A stretch of DNA of 64,000 bases, taken from NCBI GenBank assembly GCA_937872895.1, contig CALMUP010000035.1, positions 62,001 through 126,000 on the forward strand. Reading direction: 5' to 3'. Source of the DNA: an uncultured Verrucomicrobiota bacterium. GTDB taxonomy: Bacteria; Verrucomicrobiota; Kiritimatiellia; CAIVKH01. A program made the position numbers and the translations under genes. Numbering within the stretch: position 1 is the first letter of the stretch; each line of letters starts with the position of its first letter. The notes beneath the pieces are model-generated. The model was not told the DNA's origin. It did not search any database and saw only the letters and a list, made by a program, of their open reading frames with translations. Positions 17,106 through 24,882 of the stretch are shown here, piece by piece.

Positions 17106-17457
17106 CGATGGCCACCCGGTGAAGTTGCACGGAGAAGTTTTCAATGGACGAATCCACGACCAACGCCGTGCCGGCCTCGAAAAGATAGCGGGCCTCGGGT
17201 ACCCAGATGATGTTCGAGGCGGTCACCGAGACCGATGAGAGTAACACCACCTGATCATTGCCATGCCGGTACAAAGAAAGAACCACCGGCGCGACCTCCG
17301 CGCGCTGATATACCAATGCCGTCGGGGACCAGGCGGAATTGGCCTGGGTATTTGTGAACACCACCGTCGAGTCCGAGGTGGAGACCGTCACTACCTCGGC
17401 CCCGGCGGGTACGAGCATGAACAGCCAAAGGAGGATCAGGATACAAATGACTTTCAT
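17098..17457 (-). CDS. Small Sec-exported protein of the element
   Basis: 119 residues with a strong signal peptide (MKVICILILLWLFMLVPAGA, then EVVTV). The mature part is strand-rich (VVTVSTSDSTVVFTNTQ, VVLLSSVSVTASNIIWV) and may be a small beta-sandwich. It overlaps the 363-residue gene upstream by 4 bases and the beta-helix gene downstream by 8, so all three are probably translationally coupled. Family not recognised. Confidence 0.7.
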   Translation of the reverse strand: MKVICILILLWLFMLVPAGAEVVTVSTSDSTVVFTNTQANSAWSPTALVYQRAEVAPVVLSLYRHGNDQVVLLSSVSVTASNIIWVPEARYLFEAGTALVVDSSIENFSVQLHRVAIDE

Positions 17458-18545
17458 AAATCAATCCGGTTGGTGGATGGCGGATGAAGTACGACGAAGT
17501 ACAGCGAGGTCAGGCTATTCAAGGCGGCGATGTACGAGTTGGTGGAGACCCAGAACCGGGCTGGATTGTTGTTCACCCCGGTGAGGATGGCCTGTCCGCG
17601 AATCTCCACCTTGCCGCGCGGATTGTTGCCGCCGGCGTCTCCGCCCTCGAGCACGACGTTTTTCCCCTGGAACGGAGAATAGCCGCCGCGGATGTATAGT
17701 TCGTATTCCGGTTCGGACTGAAGCGACGACGAGGAGATGTAGACAAACCCTCTCGATGTGGAATTCGTGCCTGCCCGCAAATACAAATGCGGCGGCGAAC
17801 TGATCCCGTTGCCCGCCTCAATGACCAAGGGAATATGATCCGTGCCGCGTAGCTGCGAAAGCGCCAACGGTCCCGACATCGAACTTCCGGTACGGGCAAC
17901 ATATCCAGTGCCCAGCACCTCTGGAGCACCGACTAGCTGAAACAAAGATGCCAACCCGGCATTGATGCCGTACAGGTGACCGAACAATGTCGAAGAGATG
18001 TTGGTATAGGCGCTCGGCGCATAGGTCACATTGACCCCAGTGTCATAGACCGTTGAACCGGGTTTGATCCATCCTCCGAAGGCCGTTGAAGCCAATAGCA
18101 TCAACGCGGCCACCATCGGCAAGGCCCGACCGGAAAAGTCTGAGCGAACGGGCACGGTGTATAGCGGGCCAGGTAACGCTGCATCGCCTTCCGTGGTGGT
18201 GTTCCATTTTCCATAGGGAATCTGCCGCAGAAAGACATCGGCACTGGTCCGCGCGGAATTACCCGCCGAATCAATATCGACCCCCATTTCCATGGCCAGA
18301 TTGAAGATGATGATGTTTTCGGCGTGCCGGACCGCCGACTGAGGCAGGTAGGTCTCCCTCGGATCCACCACATTGGCCGGGTTGCTTTTAATGGCATCCC
18401 GGAACTCCCGGATGGTGTTGGCGGTCAACGTGGCCAGGCGGTCGGCCTTTTCCGGATAGGTGGCCAGCCATTCATCGTGACGGACCTTGATATCGGTCGG
18501 TAGATGCGCGATGACATCCGCCAAGGTGATTTCAACCCAGATCAT
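17454..18545 (-). CDS. Adaptor-like N-terminal domain fused to an exported fibre-like domain
   Basis: 363 residues. Residues 1-115 look like a phage head-completion or adaptor protein: helical, with MIWVEITLADVIAHL, a run of charged helices and LRQIPYGKW. Then a hydrophobic segment, ALPMVAALMLLASTAFGGW (about 141-159), reads exactly like a signal peptide in mid-protein. The rest is Ser/Thr/Gly and strand rich, fibre-like. An internal GTG at codon 131 could start a separate exported protein, though I see no ribosome site. It follows the capsid gene in the order expected for an adaptor. Confidence 0.6.
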   Translation of the reverse strand: MIWVEITLADVIAHLPTDIKVRHDEWLATYPEKADRLATLTANTIREFRDAIKSNPANVVDPRETYLPQSAVRHAENIIIFNLAMEMGVDIDSAGNSARTSADVFLRQIPYGKWNTTTEGDAALPGPLYTVPVRSDFSGRALPMVAALMLLASTAFGGWIKPGSTVYDTGVNVTYAPSAYTNISSTLFGHLYGINAGLASLFQLVGAPEVLGTGYVARTGSSMSGPLALSQLRGTDHIPLVIEAGNGISSPPHLYLRAGTNSTSRGFVYISSSSLQSEPEYELYIRGGYSPFQGKNVVLEGGDAGGNNPRGKVEIRGQAILTGVNNNPARFWVSTNSYIAALNSLTSLYFVVLHPPSTNRIDL

Positions 18546-18602
18546 GCGTTGGTTCCTTTCGAGGACAACGCCGGGGTTGTCCTCACTGCCCGGCGGACTT
18601 CA

Positions 18603-19535
18603 TCAGTTCGCCAGGATGTTGTAGCGAATGGCCGCGGTCGCGTTGGTCACGCGCACGTCTTCGGACCAGTCGAACTTGGCCACTTCCACGCGGCCGTCGT
18701 CCCGGATATAGCTGCCCGGCACCATGTGCCGGCTCATTAGGCGGAACGTCTTCATAAACGACGGATCGCGGGTGGTAGGACTCGACTTGCGGGCGAAGAT
18801 CAGGATCGCATTGTCCAAAAGGAAGCTCATGCTCGCCGCCTTGCCCTCCGGCGCGGTGTCGTAAACCATGAAGCTGGTCTTCACCTCGGGCTTGCCCATG
18901 AAAAGCTGGCTGGCGATGTCCTCATTCGGCACGGCCAGGCTCGCGCCGCCCTTGCCGGTAACAAATCGTCCGCGTACCTTGTCCGCGTTCTTAAAAATAC
19001 GGAAGGCATTGGCCCCGAAAAGCACTCCGACCGACATGAACGAACCATAGGTCGCGTTCTTGATGACGGTCAGGATGGCCTCATCGATATCGGCGACCGG
19101 ATCGGCGGAACTGTTCCAGGTCTTGTTCGTGCCGGCGCCCACCGCTTCAAGGGCCAGGTCAATGACCTTCTTCTCGTGCGACAGCGCGGCGACTTCCGCC
19201 ACGGCGGTTGCACCTTCTTTCAGGACATCCATGATTTCCGCGCCTTCCAATTGCTCCAGATTATCCACCGGATAATCCAAAGCATGGGGTTCGCAGTTGT
19301 AGCTGTTGTCAGTGGCTTCGAAGCGAAGCTGGGTCGCCTGACCGCCGACGGCCCGAAGGGTATCGGGAATCCGGAAGCGGTTCTTTTCGGTATAGACCTT
19401 GTAGCGCCCGGTCATCCGGGACACCGGAACAGTTGGCGCAAGAAAGTTGGCGATGGGCTGGATCGAATCCTGGGCCACGCCCTGCGCGTATTCGCGAAGG
19501 GTCGGATTGCTGGAAAATTGAGCGAGGCGGTTCAT
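18603..19535 (-). CDS. Phage major capsid protein
   Basis: 310 residues. Features of the E-like/HK97-fold capsid family are visible: an early APTVPVSRMTGRYKVYTE, then HALDYPVDNLEQLEG, KKVIDLALEAVG, GVLFGANAFRIFKN and the late MSFLLDNAILIFARKSSPTTRDPSFMKTFR strand region. It sits directly after scaffold and decoration genes. The length fits a capsid protein without an N-terminal delta domain, which agrees with a separate scaffold gene. Confidence 0.85.
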   Translation of the reverse strand: MNRLAQFSSNPTLREYAQGVAQDSIQPIANFLAPTVPVSRMTGRYKVYTEKNRFRIPDTLRAVGGQATQLRFEATDNSYNCEPHALDYPVDNLEQLEGAEIMDVLKEGATAVAEVAALSHEKKVIDLALEAVGAGTNKTWNSSADPVADIDEAILTVIKNATYGSFMSVGVLFGANAFRIFKNADKVRGRFVTGKGGASLAVPNEDIASQLFMGKPEVKTSFMVYDTAPEGKAASMSFLLDNAILIFARKSSPTTRDPSFMKTFRLMSRHMVPGSYIRDDGRVEVAKFDWSEDVRVTNATAAIRYNILAN

Positions 19536-19546
19536 GTGGGATCTCC

Positions 19547-20005
19547 TTATTCTTCAACAGTGACAAGGCGGGGATTCATCGGGCGGACAAGTACCAACTG
19601 TCCGTCAACGCCGGGTTCTTCCGCGACGCCGAACACAGCGTAGGTGCCAGCCGACGTGGGCAGTGCTTGGGCATTGCCCGCGGTATTGGCATCCGGCGCA
19701 GAACCGGTAGCCACACAGACTTCCTGGCCGGAGACACAGGTGCCAACCAAGCGGACCCGAACCGGTTGATCCGGGGAAAGCGGAATCACCGACACCAAGG
19801 TATCCGTGCTACGACCGTCCAGGATCACAAAGTGAGGGAACTGGGCTGGCGTAGAGCAAGGCGCCACCGGCACCGGAGGAGCGCCGGAATAGATCGTTAA
19901 TCGGACCAGTTTGCCCTGCCAATCGGCATCGGAAGGAAGAGGACCGTACACACCGGCGTTCAGCCGGCGAACAACAAGACCGCGTTGGGTGTTGGTTTGG
20001 CTCAT
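19547..20005 (-). CDS. Probable capsid decoration protein
   Basis: 152 residues, almost entirely short strands separated by Gly, Pro and Asn turns (LVRLTIYSGAPPVPVAP, GTYAVFGVAEEPGVDGQLVLV). No signal peptide. It lies 11 bases upstream of the capsid gene and just after the scaffold gene in transcription order, the usual place for a head-decoration protein (DUF2190-like). The assignment depends on position and composition. Confidence 0.65.
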   Translation of the reverse strand: MSQTNTQRGLVVRRLNAGVYGPLPSDADWQGKLVRLTIYSGAPPVPVAPCSTPAQFPHFVILDGRSTDTLVSVIPLSPDQPVRVRLVGTCVSGQEVCVATGSAPDANTAGNAQALPTSAGTYAVFGVAEEPGVDGQLVLVRPMNPRLVTVEE

Positions 20006-20010
20006 GGTAG

Positions 20011-20562
20011 TTACTCCTTGGAAAATTCTTTTTCAGCGCGGGAAAAAGCGATGAGGAACGGGACGCCATCGGCCTTGGCGATTTCATGGGCACGGTTGCG
20101 GATGCGCACCGCGACCGAAGCATCGTGGGGACTGGATCCGGTGGCCAAGGTCTCGACCGTGCGGTCGATGGCGGCCAGTCGGTTGCGAAGAGGAATAGTC
20201 CGGGTTTCGGGAGGCGTTTCCACCGACGCCGGAGCGGCGTCAGCCAGCCGGTTGCGCAAGGCATTGAGCGCCTCAAAGGCCACGCTGCGGTTGGTCAACA
20301 TCTGCTCCTTCCAAAACGGGATGCTCGCCTCGTCAATGACTTCGGCGAAGTCGGCCAGATCGCGGTTGGTCAGCTTGTCCTCCATCTCGACCGCATCGGT
20401 CAGGAGCCCCTCGTACTTCTCCTGCAGATTGGCCACGAGGTTCACCAGGACGGTGATCAGTTCGATATCGGAAGCAGTCGCGGGTAAATCGAGCATCGAT
20501 TTAATCTGAGCCAGGTCGACTTGCTGATCCTGCTCCGGAGCTTTGAGATTGTCGTTTTCCAT
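20011..20562 (-). CDS. Probable head scaffold, like the C-terminal part of Mu gpI
   Basis: 183 residues, acidic and helical. The segment IKSMLDLPATASDIELITVL resembles the conserved start of the scaffold half of Mu I-type proteins (LGLPADATDAE...L). Next come a coiled-coil region and FWKEQMLTNRSVAFEALNAL. In Mu the scaffold is the C-terminal domain of the protease protein; here it is a separate gene, while the protease domain is fused to something else (23086-24882). Confidence 0.65.
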   Translation of the reverse strand: MENDNLKAPEQDQQVDLAQIKSMLDLPATASDIELITVLVNLVANLQEKYEGLLTDAVEMEDKLTNRDLADFAEVIDEASIPFWKEQMLTNRSVAFEALNALRNRLADAAPASVETPPETRTIPLRNRLAAIDRTVETLATGSSPHDASVAVRIRNRAHEIAKADGVPFLIAFSRAEKEFSKE

Positions 20563-20641
20563 AGAGGTCTCCTTACGTTGGTGGCATTATTGATATCGAG
20601 TTATCAATACGCAAGAAAAGCACCGATGGAATCGGAAACAA

Positions 20642-23089
20642 TTAGTTACGGATGGCGGACATGGCTTCTTCGACCCGGCGGTCGTAGTCGGTTTTGATGC
20701 CAGTCGGCCTTTTTGCCCGTCGCTTGGATGCCCGCCGGGCTTGTTCGTTGTATTGGACCGTACCCAGTGCGGCGAGCACGGCGTTGTAGGTCTGGGCTAA
20801 CGCGGTTCCGGAACGCGGCATGGCTCCGAAGATGCCAGAGTTGCCGGTGGTCATCAGACCCAGGCCCAACGCCTGCGATACCGGGCCGATACGTTCCTCG
20901 GGAAGATCGCGCCCGGTGCTGCGCTTGAAGGCATCGGCGCGACGTTGATCTGTGGTCTTTTCGGTACCCACCCACGGCAACGCCGCACGCCCTTCCGGCG
21001 ACCAAATGCCGGTTCCGCGTGCCTGCGCGACGGCCCGGGCGGCGTCGTAGGCGTCCGACTTGTCGGTGCGACCGGACAAGTCGCGGTAGTGGATGTCCAC
21101 CAAGCCTTCCTTGATCAGCTTCTTGTTCACGTCCACGGCGGGGATGACTTTGCCGACGTAGGGAATGCGAAGAAGGTTGTCGAACGGCTTGGGCAACGTT
21201 TCGACGACACCCAGTTTGCGGCCGTGTTTATCTAGGCCGCCGGCCTTCGGGTTGGAGTCGGACACAACCCGGACATATTGCCCCGGCTTGATTAACTCCT
21301 GAATCCTTGCGGCGGCGACGTCGCCCAAATATTCCGGCGGTTTCTTCGGCGTGGCTTTCAACTCCGGTGCATTGATATCAAGCATCCGGACGCCCTTGGT
21401 GGGATTCTTGTCGGTGAAGATGGTATCCCCGTCATAGGCATGTGAAGTCCGTTCCACCGAGGAACGCTTGCCAGTCTTGATCGCGTCGCCGATTTGCCAG
21501 TTCAGATACGCCGCGGCGGCGGGAGCGAAGGTCCACAATCCTTTCCCGGCCATGTTCTGCGGTTTGGAGGCAGCCAGTTTCTCCAGGGCTTGTTGGGCCT
21601 TGGCCGGAGAAAGTTCGCCACGGGCTTTGGCGTCCATGATGGCGTCGTATCCGGCACGGTACGCGCCCACCTGCGCATGGTACGCCGCAGTACCATATCG
21701 GGTCTGCTTTTCAAGCGGGTTGCCAGTGGTGCCCACCACACCGGCCAACAACGTTCCCACGATGCCGCGCGGATCGTCCACTGGATAGCTGAACGGCTTG
21801 CCGTCGCGGATCGCTTGGGCGGCCTGCTGTTGGTATTTGGAAATCTGCTTTTGGTCGTAGGCTTCCTTGGCGGTGAAACCCCCGGCCACATAGCCCGCCT
21901 TCTTCAGGCCGGAAATCGTATCGGCGCGAAGAGCGGTTCCCTTGGTGATGAGTTTGTCGGCGACCGCGTTCAACCGAGCCGCGCTCCCGGCGCTTTGACG
22001 GGCGGCGTCATCGACCGCCCAAAAGGCATCCGCTGCCTTGCGGTAGAGGCGCCCGGCATCGGGTGAACCGGCCAGCGATGCCTTGTGGGCATCGTTTAAG
22101 GCGGAAGTGGCTATATTCTGCAACTGTATCTTTTTGCCGGCGGCAGCGCTTTTGATCGCACTGGCCTGCGCCCGCATCCGGGCCGCGTCATCGATAAATC
22201 GCTGGGCGGTCTTCAGGTTTTTGGGTGCGCTGATGGCCTTGCCCAACTCCTTCAGCGAGGAGCCGGTGAAATCCGAAAACTTCGTATAACCGGCATGGGC
22301 TTTTTTGAGACCAGCCGCGATGGTCGGATTGAGCTTCCCATTGATCCACGTACCAGCCTGGCCCAGCCGGTCATCCACCATCTTCAATCCTTGTTTGGCT
22401 CTTCCCAGCGCGGACAGGCCACCACCTCCCGGCAAGGCTTTGAGCAATGCGCCGCCGTACTGCCCGACGGCTTTGAGAGCGCCCATAGAACCAACATACC
22501 CGGCCAATTGGCTGCCCATAGCCAGCGCCTTGTCGGTATAGGGATTGATTGTCGGATTCGCCATGCGGTAATCATCGATCACGGACTGCGAACCGAAACC
22601 AGCCACGGTGGCAATCGCACCGGCATGTTTGCCGGCGGCGGTACGCGCCAGCGACGTACCTTTCCACGCCGCGCCGAGTTTGGAGGCAACGCCGATACCC
22701 GCAGCGGCAAGGAGCGATTCCCGACTGACCGTGGCGGCAGCACGGGAAAAGGAATACTCCGGTCCCTGGTACTGACTTGATTGGGTGATTCCTAGTTTGT
22801 CGGAGAGACCAAACGACAACGTGTTGGCGGCGATGGATGCTCCGCCTCGCAACCCTTCCATGAAGCCGCTTACCGCCGCCGCCAGCACGCTTTGATTGGC
22901 TGGTGCTGGACGAACATTGGTAGAAGACGGCGATGGAGCCGTAGTCCCGCCAGATGTGGAGCCTTTTGATTTGCCGCCACCACCGCCACCACCACCGCCT
23001 GAGCGCATTCTGGCGAACATCGCTTTGCGTTGCGCGTCTTCCATCTCGCGGGCGCGGGCCGGCATGGCATTGACCAAGTAAAAGCTCAT
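20642..23089 (-). CDS. Large phage protein with N-terminal motif and C-terminal thermonuclease domain
   Basis: 815 residues. It opens with the recurring element motif (MEDAQRKAMFARM, 16-28, after N7) and a nine-glycine run. Residues 60-540 are Ala/Gly/Lys rich with several hydrophobic helices, resembling internal or membrane-inserting virion proteins. Residues about 544-700 form a staphylococcal-nuclease-like domain: AYDGDTIF, RMLDINAPE, DKHGRKLG and a late GLVDIHYRD. The start overlaps the upstream stop (ATGA). A virion-carried nuclease cargo is a reasonable inference, with processing at the motif possible. Confidence 0.75.
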   Translation of the reverse strand: MSFYLVNAMPARAREMEDAQRKAMFARMRSGGGGGGGGGKSKGSTSGGTTAPSPSSTNVRPAPANQSVLAAAVSGFMEGLRGGASIAANTLSFGLSDKLGITQSSQYQGPEYSFSRAAATVSRESLLAAAGIGVASKLGAAWKGTSLARTAAGKHAGAIATVAGFGSQSVIDDYRMANPTINPYTDKALAMGSQLAGYVGSMGALKAVGQYGGALLKALPGGGGLSALGRAKQGLKMVDDRLGQAGTWINGKLNPTIAAGLKKAHAGYTKFSDFTGSSLKELGKAISAPKNLKTAQRFIDDAARMRAQASAIKSAAAGKKIQLQNIATSALNDAHKASLAGSPDAGRLYRKAADAFWAVDDAARQSAGSAARLNAVADKLITKGTALRADTISGLKKAGYVAGGFTAKEAYDQKQISKYQQQAAQAIRDGKPFSYPVDDPRGIVGTLLAGVVGTTGNPLEKQTRYGTAAYHAQVGAYRAGYDAIMDAKARGELSPAKAQQALEKLAASKPQNMAGKGLWTFAPAAAAYLNWQIGDAIKTGKRSSVERTSHAYDGDTIFTDKNPTKGVRMLDINAPELKATPKKPPEYLGDVAAARIQELIKPGQYVRVVSDSNPKAGGLDKHGRKLGVVETLPKPFDNLLRIPYVGKVIPAVDVNKKLIKEGLVDIHYRDLSGRTDKSDAYDAARAVAQARGTGIWSPEGRAALPWVGTEKTTDQRRADAFKRSTGRDLPEERIGPVSQALGLGLMTTGNSGIFGAMPRSGTALAQTYNAVLAALGTVQYNEQARRASKRRAKRPTGIKTDYDRRVEEAMSAIRN

Positions 23090-24882
23090 GGGTTCATGTG
23101 TTGGGCCATGATGCGTCTGGTCATGGCGAGGGAAAGTTGCCGGGCGGAACGGTCATATGTGGGTTTCGCCTCTACCGGCTTGGATTTCAATGCCGGTTTT
23201 GAAGGCGATTTATGAACCATGATGGTGCCTCCACCTGCACGAACAAGGAGTTGCGGGCGTACCTGGTTGATGTTGGATTCAAACTTGTTCCGGGCATCGG
23301 ATTTAACGCTGGCGGCATAAGCGGGTGCACTGCGAAATTTGGCGAACATCGCCTTCAATTGGTTCCGGCTCATCGTCCGATTGACCAGGGGAATCGGGCG
23401 CGACTTTAATTCATCCAAGTGCCGTTTAACTTTCCGGTAATCACTGCTGTCCCGGTCGGCGGATTGAATGGCTTTGATGGCGGCCTTCATCTTGCCGTGA
23501 TCGCCATCGGGATAAAGTTGGGCGGCATAGAAATCATCGCCACTCGCGATGGCGTCGATGTAGGCCGCCCGGCGGCGCTTTTCCGCGTTGTATTGCCGGA
23601 CCGGATCGGTTTTCGCTTTATCGGCGGCGTGCTTGGCCTTATCTGCTTCACGCTGGCGACGGGCGTTATCCTTGTCGGCTTGAATCTGATCGCGGATGGC
23701 CTGCTTGCGAGCGGCATCGGCATCCCGGATGTCGGCCCGGCGTTCGGATTCCTGCTGGCTGATCTTTTCCGCCTCGATGCGCCGATCAATCGCGGCCAGT
23801 TCCTGTTGCTGGGCCGTGCGCCGCTTTTCCCATGACGCCTGTTGCTTCTGGTATTCCTTTTCCTCGCCTTGAAAGTATTTGTCGAGGGCCCGGGTCTGCG
23901 CCTCTTTGGATTTGTACTGCTTTTTGATGTTTCGCTTGATCGCGTTCAGTTCTTGTTGACGCTGCAGGTTGATCGCCTTGGCCTTGTTGGTTTCCCGGAT
24001 GATCTCACCAGCGTTGCCGCCGGACGCCATGACCTGGCGCTGCACCTCGCGAACATCGATTTGATCAAAGGTCGTGCGCAAGGGCGGCTGACCAATATCG
24101 CGGCTCTCCACGTAATCGCGTTCTTTCTGCAAATTGTTCAATCGGGCTTCGTGATCGCGGGCATAACGGGGTGAAGAACTCGGCGCACTGCTTTTCCCAC
24201 CACTCCCACCACCGCCGCCCCCTCCGCCTCCACCGCCCATTCTTGCGAAGAATGCCTTACGTTGCTCCTCGGTGAGGCGGCGGTCGGTGCGCGGACTGTA
24301 GCCGTCGCTGAGTCGGGCGGCGTTCATGAGCAAAAGATCCCCATGCATTCGAATACAAATCGCCGGTGATGTAATGGGTATTGGCGGCGGCGCGAAGCGC
24401 ATGGGGATTGTAGTGTCCGCATTGGACAAAGGGAAAAGGCCTTTGATGTTCGGGTCATTGGTGACCGCGCAATTCATCAGTTTCAACGGTCGGATGCGGT
24501 CGTCGCCCAGCAGGGCGCAATCGGTGGAGCGCCATACCGGTGAGATGAAGCGGTATCGGCCACCTTCAATGGATTTCTTGCCCAGATCGGACCAACGGAT
24601 TTGCGCCCAGATTCCGTTCGGGCGTTTTTCCAAAGCGACAATCCAACCGGCGGCAACACTTGGCTTGTCCACGTCCAGCGACTGGTGATCAAAGTCAATG
24701 AGCACACCCGGCCAATTGGGTTGTTTGCTGTACTCTTCGAAGCTGCGCACGATGGAGCCAAGCGCCTCGTCATCGAGGACCTGCAGCAAGCCGGTCGGCT
24801 TATGCGGCCATTCACCGGGAACGGCGATGTGAAACCAACCGTCCTCCGGCAAGGTGAATCCATGACAATACGATGCGCTCAT
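23086..24882 (-). CDS. Mu gpI-like prohead protease fused to Gly-linker and helical cargo
   Basis: 598 residues. Residues 1-160 match the Mu I-protein protease: IDFDHQS (62-68), AAGWIVALEKRPNGIWAQIRW, and GGRYRFISPVW with the family serine S114. At N187 a motif copy begins (LTEEQRKAFFARM, 203-215), followed by 11 glycines. The next 270 residues are a long charged helix (Lys/Arg/Gln/Asp). A degenerate motif, MSRNQLKAMFAKF, is at 504-516. Instead of the usual scaffold, this protease carries a cargo-like tail. It is coupled to both neighbours by ATGA overlaps. Confidence 0.82.
   Translation of the reverse strand: MSASYCHGFTLPEDGWFHIAVPGEWPHKPTGLLQVLDDEALGSIVRSFEEYSKQPNWPGVLIDFDHQSLDVDKPSVAAGWIVALEKRPNGIWAQIRWSDLGKKSIEGGRYRFISPVWRSTDCALLGDDRIRPLKLMNCAVTNDPNIKGLFPLSNADTTIPMRFAPPPIPITSPAICIRMHGDLLLMNAARLSDGYSPRTDRRLTEEQRKAFFARMGGGGGGGGGGGSGGKSSAPSSSPRYARDHEARLNNLQKERDYVESRDIGQPPLRTTFDQIDVREVQRQVMASGGNAGEIIRETNKAKAINLQRQQELNAIKRNIKKQYKSKEAQTRALDKYFQGEEKEYQKQQASWEKRRTAQQQELAAIDRRIEAEKISQQESERRADIRDADAARKQAIRDQIQADKDNARRQREADKAKHAADKAKTDPVRQYNAEKRRRAAYIDAIASGDDFYAAQLYPDGDHGKMKAAIKAIQSADRDSSDYRKVKRHLDELKSRPIPLVNRTMSRNQLKAMFAKFRSAPAYAASVKSDARNKFESNINQVRPQLLVRAGGGTIMVHKSPSKPALKSKPVEAKPTYDRSARQLSLAMTRRIMAQHMNP

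Noticed and set aside
20279-20320. LTNRSV in the scaffold as a ninth copy of the element motif
   Set aside because: Mu-type scaffold proteins normally have a similar W..Q.L.NR...A..L stretch here, and the QRKAMFAK part is absent.
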